Positions 18,784 to 28,246 are shown, numbered from the stretch's first letter. The stretch: DNA of 64,000 bases from AWTP1-13 sp963832445 (GCA_963832445.1 CAWHUM010000015.1:248001-312000); one strand, 5' to 3'. The notes: a model not told the origin generated them from the letters alone. Translations and numbers: made by a program.

Positions 18784-19030
18784 GTGAGCCTGCACAACGA
18801 TGCCGTCGACCGCTGCGTCGACATCATCGCCAACGACGACGGCACCTTCGGCTTCAAGGAGTTTCGCCGCGACCCCGAGGATCGCGGCGGCTGGACGCTC
18901 GTCAGCTACAACCCACGCGCGGTCTTCGCGACGCAGGATGCAGGCCATCGCCGCGGCGCGGGCCGGAGTGGCCTGGCTGCGCGATCAGGATGTCTCCCTC
19001 TCCCCGCTTGCGGGGAGAGGGTCGGGGTGA
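18784..19030 (+). CDS. Small protein of unknown function, second tandem copy
   Basis: GTG 18784 starts VSLHNDAVDRCVDIIANDDGT, then EFRRDPEDRGGWTLVSYNPRA and, after one extra base near 18945, AAIAAARAGVAWLRDQD. The last dozen residues and the stop come from the palindromic repeat that begins at 18996, so the repeat has invaded the 3' end of this gene. Paralogue of the gene just upstream. Role unknown. Confidence 0.55.
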
Positions 19031-19114
19031 GGGGTAGCAACACACGCCGACGTCGGAGCAAGCCCCTGCCCCTCACCCTAGCCCTCTCCCCATAAGAATG
19101 GGGAGAGGGAACAG
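18996..19114. repeat. Dispersed double-hairpin repeat, copy 1
   Basis: Begins with hairpin CCCTCTCCCCGC/GCGGGGAGAGGG (18996-19021), continues GTCGGGGTGAGGGGTAGCAA, then the inverse CCCCTCACC, and ends with hairpin CCCTCTCCCC/GGGGAGAGGG (19082-19109) and AACAG. A second copy lies at 28113-28225 with the same order of parts. It stands between the small paralogue and the enoyl-CoA hydratase and could terminate or attenuate transcription. Confidence 0.9.
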
Positions 19115-19129
19115 TCAGGAGAGAACGCG

Positions 19130-19928
19130 ATGACCCAGGAAATCCAGATCAAAGTCGAGGACGGCGTGCAGGTGATGCGCTTCACCCGCGCCGACAAGAA
19201 GAACGCCTTCACCGGCCCGATGTACAACGCCATGTCGGAGGCGCTCGACGCCGCCGAGACGAACGACGCCATCGCCTGCCACGTCTTCATCGGCTCGGGC
19301 GGCGTGTTCTCGGCCGGCAACGACATCAACGATTTCCTGCGCCGCGCCCAGGCCACCGCGTCGGGCGACGGCAAGGGCATCCCGGCACCCTCGCTCGACT
19401 TCATCAAGCGCCTGCCGAAGGTGACGAAGCCCATGATCGCCGCCGTCGATGGCCTCGCCATCGGCATCGGCACCACCATGCTGCTGCACTGCGACCTGGT
19501 CTACGCCACGCCCGCGGCCAGCCTGCGCACGCCATTCCTCGACCTGGGCCTGATCCAGGAGGCGGGCTCCACCGTCACCGCGCCGGCGCGCATGGGCTAT
19601 CCGCGCGCCTTCGAGCTGATCTGCCTCGGCGAGCCGTTCAGCGCCGAGCGCGCGCTGCAAGCGGGGCTCATCAACGCCATCGTTCCGGCCGGACCAGCTC
19701 GAAGCCACCGCCATGAAGGCCGCCAAGCGCCTTGCCGCCAAGCCGCGCCAAGCTCTCATGACCTCGCGCCGGCTGCTGCGCAAGGGCCACGAGGCGATCA
19801 GCGCCATGATCGAGGAGGAGGCCAAGGCCTATCAGACCCTGATGAGCTCGCCCGAGGCCCGCGAGGCCTTCACCGCTTTCCTGGAGAAGCGCCCGCCCGA
19901 CTTCGCCAAAGCCCGGCGCGGAGGCTAG
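19130..19928 (+). CDS. Enoyl-CoA hydratase/isomerase family protein, frameshifted
   Basis: Crotonase-fold enzyme acting on an acyl-CoA. Blocks: ADKKNAFTGPMYNAMSEAL, the oxyanion-hole segment FSAGNDINDFL, KPMIAAVDGLAIGIGTTMLLHCDLVYA, FLDLGLIQEAGSTVTAPARMGYPRAFELI. Glu in LIQEAGS aligns with a catalytic position, as in delta3,delta2-isomerase-like members. An extra G near 19690 breaks the frame; the C-terminal helix (AISAMIEEEAKAYQTLMSS) is intact. ATG 19130 follows AGGAGAG. Same strand as the acyl-CoA dehydrogenase and Rieske genes, consistent with one catabolic pathway. Confidence 0.9.
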
Positions 19929-19978
19929 GCAAGCCGCGGACGCCAATGCGTTTGCGAGCAATGCTGGAGTAACGCCCG

Positions 19979-21301
19979 ATGCTGAGCGCCCAGGAGAACG
20001 ATCTCATCACCCGCATCGGGCCGGGGACGCCCTGCGGCAACCTCATGCGGCGCTACTGGCAGCCGGCAGCACTGGTCGACGAGCTGGAAGGCCCGCGCCC
20101 CGTGAAGCCGGTGCGGCTGCTGGGCGAGAACCTGGTGCTGTTCCGCGACGAGCAAGGCCGCTACGGCCTGCTCGACCGGCATTGCCCGCACCGCGGCGCC
20201 GACCTCGCCTTCGGCCGGCGCGAGAACGGCGGCTTGCGCTGCTCGTTCCACGGCTGGCTGTTCGACGTGACGGGCCAGTGCCTGGAGACGCCGGCCGAGC
20301 CGGTCAACAGCCCGCTCTGCCGCAACATCAAGCAGCCGGCCTATCCCGTCGTGGAGAAGAGCGGCGTGCTGTGGGCCTACATGGGCCCCGGCGAGGCGCC
20401 CGCGTTCCCGGCCTTCGACTGCTTCGTGGCGCCCGACGCCTACACCTTCGCCTTCAAGGGCCTGTGGGAGTGCAACTGGCTGCAGGCGCTGGAGGTCGGC
20501 ATCGACCCCGCGCACGCCTCCTACCTGCACCAGTTCTTCGAGGACGAGGACCGCTCCAAGTCCTACGGCAAGCAGTTCCGCGACACGTCGATGGATTCCG
20601 ACATCCCCATGACGCAGGTGATGCGCGAGCACGGCCGGCCGGTGATCGAGGTGGAGCAGACCGATTGGGGTCTCAAGATCCTCACCACCCGCGACCTCGG
20701 CAACAGCAAGACGCACGTGCGTCGTCACCAACCAGATCTTCCCGCACGCCATCTCCATTCCGCTTTCCCAGGAGATGATGCTCACCCAGTGGCACGTGCC
20801 GGTCGATGACGAGAACTGCTACTGGTACACGGTCTTCACGAGCTTCGGGCAGCCCGGTCGACAAGGCCGCGATGCGGGCCCAGCGGCTGCAGGTGTACGA
20901 GCTGCCCGAGTACCGCTCCAAGAAGAACCGCAGCAACGACTACGGCTTCGACCCGCACGAGCAGGAGCACAAGACCTACACGGGCATGGGCGAGGACATC
21001 AACGTCCACGACCAGTGGGCGGTCGAGAGCCAGGGGCGCATCCAGGACCGCACCAAGGAGCACCTTGGGCTCATCCGACAAGGCGATCTCGGCCTATCGC
21101 CGCCTGCTCAAGAAATCGATCGACCAGGTGAAGAAGGGCGAGCGGCCCGTGCTGGCGGTAGGTGCCGAGGAAGCCAGGCACATCCGCGGCCCCCTCACCA
21201 TCGACGGCATTTCCGCCAACGCTGCACTCCAGACCTATGCCGCCGACACCGACCGCCGCCGCCGCCAAGGCGCGCCCTGGCCGGCGATGGCGGCGGAGTA
21301 G
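19979..21301 (+). CDS. Rieske [2Fe-2S] ring-hydroxylating oxygenase, large-subunit type, frameshifted
   Basis: Phthalate-dioxygenase-like oxygenase. Rieske cluster ligands: Cys-His in DRHCPHRGADL and Cys-His in RCSFHGWLFD (C-x-H...C-x2-H). Mononuclear iron region: LEVGIDPAHASYLHQFF, with Asp/His ligands in the usual D-x3-H-x4-H arrangement. Breaks near 20718, 20855 and 21068 are small insertions (for example GGG where GG is expected). About 430 aa when joined. No ferredoxin reductase gene is adjacent, so electrons would come from an unlinked reductase. Followed 14 bp later by a glutamine-synthetase-like gene. Confidence 0.92.
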
Positions 21302-21314
21302 GGCCGTCCGCCAC

Positions 21315-22753
21315 ATGACCTTCGTCGAGCGCTACGCCCCCTGGTCGGCCGAGCAGAAGGACGCTGCCGAGCGTGCGCTCCGGCTCGTCGACGAGCAGGG
21401 CCTCGAGGTGGTCCGCATCTCGTTTCCCGACCAGCACGGGCTCCTGCGCGGCAAAACCTTGATGGCCGGCGAAACGGCCAACGCGCTCCGCAACGGCTGC
21501 TCCATCACCAGCTCGCTGTTCGCCAAGGACACCGCCAACCGCACGGTGTTTCCCGTGTGGACCGCCGGCGGCGGCTTCGGGCTCGACGCCTTCGAGGGCG
21601 CCGGCGACGTGATCATGGTGCCCGACCCCACAACCTTCCGCGTCCTGCCGTGGGCGCGCAAGACCGGCTGGCTGCTGGCCGACGTCTATCTCCCCGATGG
21701 CCGGCCGGTGCCGTTTGCCACCCGCCACATCTACCGCACGGCGCTCTCCAGCCTCGCCGCCGCGGGCTACGACTACGTTGCCGGCCTCGAGGTCGAGTTC
21801 CACGTCTTCAGGCTGGAGAGCGACCGCATGGCGCCCGAGGCGTCCGGCCAGCCGGGCACCCCGCCGCCGGTCTCGATCCTGACCCAGGGCTACCAGTATC
21901 TCTCCGAGCTGCGCTTCGATCAGCTGGAGCCCGCAGTCGAGATCATCCGCCGCGAGATCGTCGCCCTCGGCCTGCCCCTTGCGCTCGGTGGAGTGCGAGT
22001 TCGGCCCCAGCCAGTGCGAGTTCACCTTCCAGGCGCTGACCGGGCTGGAGCCCGCCGACACCATGGTGCTGTTCCGCAGCGCCGTGAAGCAGATCTGCCG
22101 CCGTCACGGTTTGCACGCGACCTTCATGTGCCGGCCGAAGATCCCCAACGTCATGTCGTCGGGCTGGCACCTGCACCAGTCGCTGGTCGACCGCAAGAGC
22201 GGCGCCAACGCCTTCATGCCGGCGCGCCAGGGCGAGCTGTTGTCGGACACCGGGCGGAATTTCCTCGGCCGGCCTGCTGGCACACGCGCGCGCCAGCGCC
22301 GTCTTCACCACGCCGACGCTGAACGGCTACAAGCGCTTCCGCTCGCACTCGCTTGCGCCGGACCGCGCTGTCTGGGGCCATGACAACCGCGGCGTGATGG
22401 TGCGCGTGCTCGGCGGCGTCGGCGATACCGCCACGCGGCTCGAGAACCGCGTCGGCGAGCCCGCCGCCAACCCTTACCTCTACATGGCCTCGCAGGTGCT
22501 GGCCGGCCTCGATGGCATGCAGCGCCATCTCGATCCCGGCCCCTCCGCCGACGCACCCTACGACACCAAGGCCGATTTCCTGCCCAAGAGCCTGGCCGAG
22601 GCGATCGCCGCGCTCCGCGGCGACGCGTTCTTCCGCGAGAAGCTCGGCTCCGCCTTCGTCGACTACCTCATCAAAATCAAGGACGCCGAGATCGCCCGCT
22701 TCCAGGCCGAGGTGACCGACTGGGAGCAGCGCGAATACTTCGAGATGTTCTGA
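21315..22753 (+). CDS. Glutamine-synthetase-family ligase, frameshifted
   Basis: ATP-dependent ligase of the GS fold. It starts MTFVERYAPWSAEQ and has an N-terminal beta-grasp (ISFPDQHGLLRGKTL). Catalytic Glu/His residues lie in GLEVEFHVF, VECEFGPSQCEFTF and SSGWHLHQSLVD, with Arg in RFRSHSLAPDRAVWGHDNRGVMVRV and the C-terminal ENRVGEPAANPYLYMA. Breaks near 21985 and 22265 look like one-base insertions. It is not a typical GlnA: no adenylylation-site region is seen. Family relatives glutamylate amines (polyamines, aniline, ethanolamine). Its pairing with the Rieske gene suggests N-glutamylation of an amine substrate before oxidation; that is inference. Confidence 0.85.
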
Positions 22754-22835
22754 TCCGTCTCCGAAGCCGTTCTCCCAATCTCCCGCCAACCGAAGGCCTC
22801 GCGATTTCCGGCTGACCTTCGCCGGCCTGCCGGGT

Positions 22836-24518
22836 ATGGTCCGTTCCATGCCGATGCCCGATCCGCCTCATCCGGATGCCGCGTCGCGCTCCGGCCTCGC
22901 CGCCCTCCTGCGGACGCTCTTGCTTGCCCTGATCCTGCTGCTGCCGGTGGCGGTGATGATGGGCGCCTTCGACCGGCTTGGCGTGCCAGGCACCAGGCCC
23001 GGCGGCGATCCGGCGCGGTCCATGTCGGGCGCGCTGGAGAATGCCGCTCGCCACGTGCGGTCCCTGCCGCCGCGGCCAGATGCGCTGGCAATTGCCGCGG
23101 AGGCCACGCCGGAGGGGCATTGGCGCTTCGTCAGCAGGACGGGCGAAGTACTCACTGCCGGCACGGCAGAGGAGATGAAGCGCGCGATCCCGCTGCTGCA
23201 TCCCGAGGCCAAGGCCAACGTCCGCCTGGCGCTCTACGTGACGGAGGACACCGTCTTCCGCCAGGCTGCGGCGCTGAAAGCCCTGCCCGCCAACGCCGAG
23301 TTGTTCGTCGTGGTGGGGCCGGAGAGCTATCGCCTCGTGCGGCGCGCCGAGGATGCTCCTGATCGCTTCTTGGCCGAGGTGCGCCCGCATGTGGTGGTGG
23401 AGATGGCCGACCGGCGGCTCTTCGCCGAGGCCGTTTGGCAGCTGGAGCGTCCGCTGACCAAGGCCGGCGTGCGCGTGCTGGCGCTGGAGCCCGGCGGCCC
23501 CTCTTCCCTGTCGGCAGGCCCGCGCATCGATCCAGCCAGCCGGCGCCCGCTCATCGACGTCATCGACCCCGGCAGCCTGGCCGCCGCCATGGATTCCGTG
23601 AGCGGCCAGACCCTGCTCGTTGTAGGCCGCATCGACCGCGATCAGCTCTACGTCAGGCCGTCCGGCGGCGGCGAGCGCAGCCTGCTGCTCAAGGACCTGT
23701 TCCGGGCCGCGGAGGCGGCCGACGTCAGCCTGATCCTGCTGCATGCTGCGGCGACCCCGCGCCAGCCTGGCGGGCGCAATTGGTTGTGGCAAAGGGTGGA
23801 GGTGGCGGGGCTGGAGGAGGCGCTGCAGCGCTCGCGGCTCGCGGATTTTCTCAATGGCCTCGGCGCCCCGAACCGGCGCATGGCGGCCATCGCCTTGCCG
23901 GTCGGCGGCCGCACGCTGCTCGACCTGATACCGGCCGGCGATCTTGCCGCCGCGCAGCCCGCGCGCGGTGTCACCGATTTCTTCTCCGGCATCGTTGCGG
24001 ACCTTACGGGCCGTGTGGTGGCTGCCGGCGTGAAGGCGAACCTGCGCAGCGCCGAGCGGCAGCAGGAGTTCGACCTGCGTCTGCTGCCTGGCATTCCTTC
24101 CGCCCTTCAGTTCGGCTATCTGGCGCTGATGTTCGTCGGCCTGCTCGGCGTGCCGCTGTCGCGCGCCTGGTGGTCTCGCATCTGGCCGCCGGAGGTGGCC
24201 GCCGAGTATGCCGGCCGCACCGGCTATTGGGCGGCGCGGGCGGTACGCTCGCTTGCCTATGCGCTGATATTCCTCCCGCTGACGGCGGTGGTCGCCGCGC
24301 CCGCCAATCTCGCCGCCCAGATTTGGGAAGGCATCACCGCGCCGGCTCGCTGGTGGCGCCGGATGTTCGGCTCTCGCGCTGCACGAGCGCCGGCAGCTGC
24401 AGGAGCGAAGCAAGCGCTAAGCGGCGATGCTCGGCTGCCGACTACGCCGACCAGCAGCGACCGCGAGTGGCCGGTGCTTGAGGCCCCGCGCCTCGGCCGC
24501 CGCCTGCCGCACCGCTGA
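22836..24518 (+). CDS. Large membrane-anchored protein of unknown function
   Basis: 560 aa. Residues 20-42 form a membrane helix (LRTLLLALILLLPVAVMM), followed by a long exported or periplasmic domain of about 370 residues with alternating beta strands (VRLALYVTEDTVF, AELFVVVGPESYRLV, TLLVVGRIDRDQLYV). Further helices lie at about 430-450 and 470-500, then a basic tail. No catalytic motif is obvious. I do not recognise it. It lies 83 bp after the GS-like gene and may be a separate transcription unit. The frame is intact throughout. Confidence 0.7.
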   Translation: MVRSMPMPDPPHPDAASRSGLAALLRTLLLALILLLPVAVMMGAFDRLGVPGTRPGGDPARSMSGALENAARHVRSLPPRPDALAIAAEATPEGHWRFVSRTGEVLTAGTAEEMKRAIPLLHPEAKANVRLALYVTEDTVFRQAAALKALPANAELFVVVGPESYRLVRRAEDAPDRFLAEVRPHVVVEMADRRLFAEAVWQLERPLTKAGVRVLALEPGGPSSLSAGPRIDPASRRPLIDVIDPGSLAAAMDSVSGQTLLVVGRIDRDQLYVRPSGGGERSLLLKDLFRAAEAADVSLILLHAAATPRQPGGRNWLWQRVEVAGLEEALQRSRLADFLNGLGAPNRRMAAIALPVGGRTLLDLIPAGDLAAAQPARGVTDFFSGIVADLTGRVVAAGVKANLRSAERQQEFDLRLLPGIPSALQFGYLALMFVGLLGVPLSRAWWSRIWPPEVAAEYAGRTGYWAARAVRSLAYALIFLPLTAVVAAPANLAAQIWEGITAPARWWRRMFGSRAARAPAAAGAKQALSGDARLPTTPTSSDREWPVLEAPRLGRRLPHR

Positions 24519-24586
24519 TTTGCGTGACGCTGTCCGAAGGCCAGCATCAAGCGCCTGCGACCGGCAACCCTTGGCAGTGATTGGCC

Positions 24587-25435
24587 TTAGGGACTGGCCT
24601 TGGCGCGGCGGCCCGCGCGCACGAGTTGGCGCAAGGAGAGCGCGTGGAGGAGGATCGAGCTCGGCACGGCGAAGGCTGGGATCATAACGGTCGGGTATGT
24701 GCCGAGCTGTGCGTTCGGCCGGTCGGGAACGATGAGCTGCAGCGGCCCCGGCGTGCTCAGGATGCCGATGCCGACGGCAATTGCGAAGTCGACGAGGCCG
24801 AGCACGTTCCAGGCCATAGCGGTCCGCCGTGCGCCCTGCGCGCCAACATGCAGCAGGTAGGCGACAGGTAGCGCCAGCAGGCCGACGAGCACGTCTCCCC
24901 CGCCGGCCGGCAGGGCGAAAGTGCCCGATATGTCGCCCCTGCTCCAGGCGACGAGAAAGATACCCCCGAACACGCGATAGGCCTGAAGACCGACAAGCCA
25001 CGCGGCGGGGGCGGCATCGAGTAGCGCCCCGACGCGCTTTGAGCGCACGAGGAATGGAAGGCCGACCAGGAGCGGCAGGAAGATCGAGATCGGTAGCGCC
25101 GGGCTGGATGCACCCGGGCGCGGGCGGAACGCCCCCTCGACGGCCAGCCACCAAACCGTGGCCAGCCAAGCGGTGAAAGGGATGGCCATGGCCAGCCAAA
25201 CCCGGACGCGCGTGCCGGTTTCGAAGCCGGTGCGCGTCAGCGCCAGCCAGAGCCCGAACAGCATGGCGGTATGGATGACCGCGCGGACTACGGCCGAGGG
25301 AATGCCGGTGGCCTGCAGGTCGGCAAACGCGAAGTTGAGGCCCAGCCACGCCGCCGTAAAGGCGACGGCGAGCATGAACAGGCCGATCACGCCGGTTGCA
25401 ACAGATGGATGCGATTGCGGCAAGGTCGTGCTCAT
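24587..25435 (-). CDS. Multi-pass integral membrane protein
   Basis: About 282 aa with seven or eight hydrophobic segments (VIGLFMLAVAFTAAWLGL, WLATVWWLAVEGAF, ISIFLPLLVGLPFLV, VLVGLLALPVAYLLHV and others). ATG 25435 follows GGAG at a good distance. No transport signature is recognisable. Divergent from the HxlR regulator 142 bp away, which probably controls it. Confidence 0.75.
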   Translation of the reverse strand: MSTTLPQSHPSVATGVIGLFMLAVAFTAAWLGLNFAFADLQATGIPSAVVRAVIHTAMLFGLWLALTRTGFETGTRVRVWLAMAIPFTAWLATVWWLAVEGAFRPRPGASSPALPISIFLPLLVGLPFLVRSKRVGALLDAAPAAWLVGLQAYRVFGGIFLVAWSRGDISGTFALPAGGGDVLVGLLALPVAYLLHVGAQGARRTAMAWNVLGLVDFAIAVGIGILSTPGPLQLIVPDRPNAQLGTYPTVMIPAFAVPSSILLHALSLRQLVRAGRRAKASP

Positions 25436-25476
25436 CTCGCGAACTCCAACAATGTTAAGGTCCATTACATGTATTT

Positions 25477-25493
25477 ACTCCAAATTATGGAGT
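25477..25493. promoter_or_regulatory. Candidate operator for the HxlR regulator
   Basis: Perfect inverted repeat ACTCCA-AATTA-TGGAGT in the AT-rich gap between the divergent membrane-protein and HxlR genes. HxlR-family dimers bind such short palindromes, often with a ligand. Placement fits joint control of both genes and autoregulation. Confidence 0.5.
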
Positions 25494-25577
25494 CACTACA
25501 CGAAATCGAGAAAAGCGTTAAGCTGGCCGGCCGGCGCTCGTCGGGAGACGACGCAAGGGCGCTCGAGAAGGACGGCA

Positions 25578-25895
25578 ATGTCTACAAGCTACAATCTGAA
25601 ATGCCCCGTTGCGCGCACGCTTGATATCATCGGCGAGCGCTGGACGGTTCTGATCCTGCGCGACCTGTTCGTGGACGGACCCCGCAAGTTCCAGGACTTC
25701 GAGCAATCGCTGCGGGGCATCAGCGCAACGACGCTGTCGGCGCGCCTCAAGAAGCTCGAGGAGCATGGCATTCTCGCGCGCAGGTTCTATGCAGAGCATC
25801 CGCCCCGTGCGGAATACGTGCTGACCGACAAGGGCCGCACCCTCGGTCCGCTGCTCAAGATGATGCTGGATTGGGGCACCAAGCACACGCGCTGA
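25578..25895 (+). CDS. HxlR-family winged-helix transcriptional regulator
   Basis: 105 aa with the HxlR pattern: CPVARTLDIIGERWTVLILRDLF, an N-terminal Cys, a wing-helix RKFQDFEQSLRGISATTLSARLKKLEEHGIL, then EYVLTDKGRTLGPLLKMMLDWGTKH. ATG 25578 follows GAGAAGGA. The single Cys near the N-terminus is where redox- or electrophile-sensing family members react. Likely target is the divergent membrane-protein gene. Confidence 0.93.
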   Translation: MSTSYNLKCPVARTLDIIGERWTVLILRDLFVDGPRKFQDFEQSLRGISATTLSARLKKLEEHGILARRFYAEHPPRAEYVLTDKGRTLGPLLKMMLDWGTKHTR

Positions 25896-25904
25896 CCGGC
25901 GTCG

Positions 25905-26183
25905 GTGGTCTTGCCGCCGCCACGGACCCTTGCGGCACAGCGAAATCAGGAACGGGCTATTCACGGGCATGGACGGGACGAAGGAATCGCCCCGCGCGTC
26001 CTTAACCGCGAGCTCAAGGCTTTGGCCGATATCGGCGTCATCGCGGGCAAGGACTACGGCGTCGTTCCCCCGAAGGTGGATTACCGCCTCACAAACCCGG
26101 GACGGAGTTTCATTCCGGTCATCGAGGTGATCCAGCAATGGGGCATCCGCCACCTGAAGGGAAGTGCCGCCCGCCCGGCGTGA
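25905..26183 (+). pseudogene. Degenerate second HxlR-like gene
   Basis: A C-terminal HxlR half is readable: RVLNRELKALADIGVIAGKDYG, VPPKVDYRLTNPGRSFIPVIEVIQQWGIRHL. The preceding piece (ELRHSEIRNG-like) is in another frame, and the N-terminal helix with the family's GxRWxxxIL core is missing. No start or ribosome site is convincing. It follows the intact regulator by 10 bases, so it looks like a tandem duplicate that lost its front. Confidence 0.65.
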
Positions 26184-26268
26184 CGGTACCCCCTTGAGGT
26201 TGAGCCGGCGCCTGCAGCTCTATACTGTGAGGCGTCGCCGACGCCGGCATTGCTCACAGGGGATCGAC

Positions 26269-27222
26269 ATGCCAACGCGCGCCAACGAGCGGGTCGCCTG
26301 GTTCAACGGAAAGTTCGTTCCCGAGAGCGAGGTGCGCATACCGTTTCGCGATTCGAGCTGGGTCTACGGCGACGGCGGCTTCGACATGACCCGCAGCTTC
26401 GGCCATCGCCTGTTCAAGGTGAAGGAGCACGTCGACCGCCTCTACCGTTCGCTCAAGTACCTGCGCATCGATCCGGGCTTCGGGCCGGAACAAATGTGCG
26501 CGCTGACGGAGGAGCTGTTCGAGCGCAACCGCCATCTCCTGGGCCCCGACGACGACTATTGGGTCGGACAACGCATCAGCCGCGGCGTCAAGAAGGCGCC
26601 GGGCGACAACCTCGACTATCACGGCCCCAACGTCGTGCTGGAATGCTCGCCCTTGCCGCTCAAGCAGCGCGCCAAGCTGTTCAAGGAGGGAATCCGCGTG
26701 GTGACTCCCTCGCACCGGCGCGTGCCGCCGGACTCGCTCACCCCGCGCGCCAAGACGCACAACTACCTCAACCTGATCGTCGCCAATCAGGAGGTGCAGA
26801 GCATCGACCCCGAGGCCTGGGCGGTGCTGCTCGACGTCAACGGCAATCTTTGCGAGGGCATGGGCTCCAACATCTTCACCGTGCGCGACGGCGAGATCCT
26901 CACCCCGCGCGAGAAGTACGTGCTGCCGGGCGTGAGCCGCCAGACCGTGATCGATCTCGCGCGCCAGGAGGGTTTGGCCGTCCGCGAGGCCGACATCGAC
27001 CTCTACGACGCCTACAATGCTGAGGAGATCTTCCTGACCTCCACGTCGCTGTGCATCTGCCCTGTGACGAAGGTGAACGGGGTCGAGATCGGCCCCAAGG
27101 ACCAAGTCTGGGGCCCGCTGACTACCCGGCTGACCAAGGCGTATCGGCGTTTCGTGGACCACGATTTCGTCGGCCAGTACCTCAAGCACTACGTCGCGGG
27201 TATGCAAGCCCGCGCATTCTGA
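26269..27222 (+). CDS. PLP-dependent class IV aminotransferase (BCAT/D-amino-acid transaminase type)
   Basis: 317 aa with fold-type IV features: N-terminal FNGKFVPESEVRIPFRDSSWVYGDGGFD, PLP-lysine context TPRAKTHNYLNLIVANQEV, phosphate-binding GNLCEGMGSNIFTV and LPGVSRQTVIDLARQEGL, and the substrate-loop EIFLTSTSLCICPVTKVNG. It moves amino groups between branched-chain or D-amino acids and 2-oxoacids. ATG 26269 follows AGGGGA. The frame is intact. It begins a run with an SDR and an enolase-superfamily gene, suggesting catabolism of an unusual substrate. Confidence 0.93.
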   Translation: MPTRANERVAWFNGKFVPESEVRIPFRDSSWVYGDGGFDMTRSFGHRLFKVKEHVDRLYRSLKYLRIDPGFGPEQMCALTEELFERNRHLLGPDDDYWVGQRISRGVKKAPGDNLDYHGPNVVLECSPLPLKQRAKLFKEGIRVVTPSHRRVPPDSLTPRAKTHNYLNLIVANQEVQSIDPEAWAVLLDVNGNLCEGMGSNIFTVRDGEILTPREKYVLPGVSRQTVIDLARQEGLAVREADIDLYDAYNAEEIFLTSTSLCICPVTKVNGVEIGPKDQVWGPLTTRLTKAYRRFVDHDFVGQYLKHYVAGMQARAF

Positions 27223-27233
27223 AAGGGAGACGC

Positions 27234-28106
27234 ATGGCAACGCTCAAGGGCAAGACACTCTTCATCAGCGGCGCCAGCCGCGGCATCGGCTTGGCGATCG
27301 CGCTCAGGGCCGCGCGCGACGGCGCCAACGTCGCCATTGCCGCCAAGACGGCCGAGCCGCATCCCAAGCTCGAGGGCACCATCTACACCGCCGCCAAGGA
27401 GATCGAGGCAGCCGGCGGCAAGGCGCTACCCCTCGTCTGCGACATCCGCTTGGAGGAGCAGGTGGCCGCGGCGGTGGAGCAGACGGTCAAGCAGTTCGGC
27501 GGCATCGACATCTGCGTCAACAACGCTACCGCCATCTCGCTCACGCCCAGCACGCAGACCGACATGAAGCGCTACGACCTGATGCACGGCATCAACGCGC
27601 GCGGCACGTTCCTCGTCTCCAAGACCTGCATCCCCCACCTCAAGAAGGCCTCCAACCCGCATATCCTGATGCTCTCCCCGCCGCTCGACATGGCGCCCAA
27701 GTGGTTCGCCCCGCACGTCGCCTACTCGATGGCCAAGTTCAACATGAGCATCATCGCGCTTGGTCTCTCGGGCGAGCTGAAGGGTGATGGCATCGCCGCC
27801 AACACGCTGTGGCCGCGCACCACCATCGCCACCGCGGCGGTGAAGAACCTGCTCGGCGGCGACGAGCTGATGCGCCGCAGCCGCACGCCGGAGATCATGG
27901 GCGATGCCGCGCACCTGATCCTCACCCAAGACGCCAAGACCTTCACGGGGCGCTTCTGCATCGACGACACCTTGCTCTACGAGCACGGGGTGAAGGACTT
28001 TGAGAAGTATCGCGTCGACAAGAGCGTCGAGCTGGCACCCGATTTCTTCGTGCCGGACTCGTTTCCTCCGCCGCCCGGCGTCACCGTCGCCGGCCGCATG
28101 CGCTGA
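27234..28106 (+). CDS. Short-chain dehydrogenase/reductase (HSDL2-like)
   Basis: 290 aa Rossmann-fold oxidoreductase: nucleotide-binding ISGASRGIGLAIALRAA, DICVNNATAISLT, and active-site YSMAK (Tyr-x3-Lys). The segment DIRLEEQVAAAVEQTV and the long C-terminal part (DDTLLYEHGVKDFEKYRVD) resemble HSDL2/C-terminally extended SDRs. GGGAGA precedes ATG 27234, 11 bp after the aminotransferase stop, so the two are probably cotranscribed. Substrate unknown. Confidence 0.93.
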   Translation: MATLKGKTLFISGASRGIGLAIALRAARDGANVAIAAKTAEPHPKLEGTIYTAAKEIEAAGGKALPLVCDIRLEEQVAAAVEQTVKQFGGIDICVNNATAISLTPSTQTDMKRYDLMHGINARGTFLVSKTCIPHLKKASNPHILMLSPPLDMAPKWFAPHVAYSMAKFNMSIIALGLSGELKGDGIAANTLWPRTTIATAAVKNLLGGDELMRRSRTPEIMGDAAHLILTQDAKTFTGRFCIDDTLLYEHGVKDFEKYRVDKSVELAPDFFVPDSFPPPPGVTVAGRMR

Positions 28107-28112
28107 GCCTCT

Positions 28113-28225
28113 CCCTCTCCCCGCTCGCGGGGAGAGGGTCGGGGTGAGGGGTAGCAACCAACGCCGCAGCAAGCTTCTGCCCCTCACCTAACCCTCTCCC
28201 CATGAAGAATGGGGAGAGGGAACAG
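28113..28225. repeat. Dispersed double-hairpin repeat, copy 2
   Basis: Same element as at 18996-19114: hairpin CCCTCTCCCCGC/GCGGGGAGAGGG at 28113-28138, GTCGGGGTGAGGGGTAGCAA, the inverse CCCCTCACC, then a second hairpin ending GGGGAGAGGG at 28220 and AACAG. It begins 6 bases after the SDR stop and ends about 20 bases before the next start, so transcripts crossing it would fold strongly. Confidence 0.9.
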
Positions 28226-28246
28226 CAGCCGGCACGAGGACGTGAG

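Noticed and set aside
22677..24413. 578-codon antisense frame in the membrane-anchored protein
   Set aside because: Arg-rich and without motif; the plus-strand protein has clear membrane helices and continuous codon bias.
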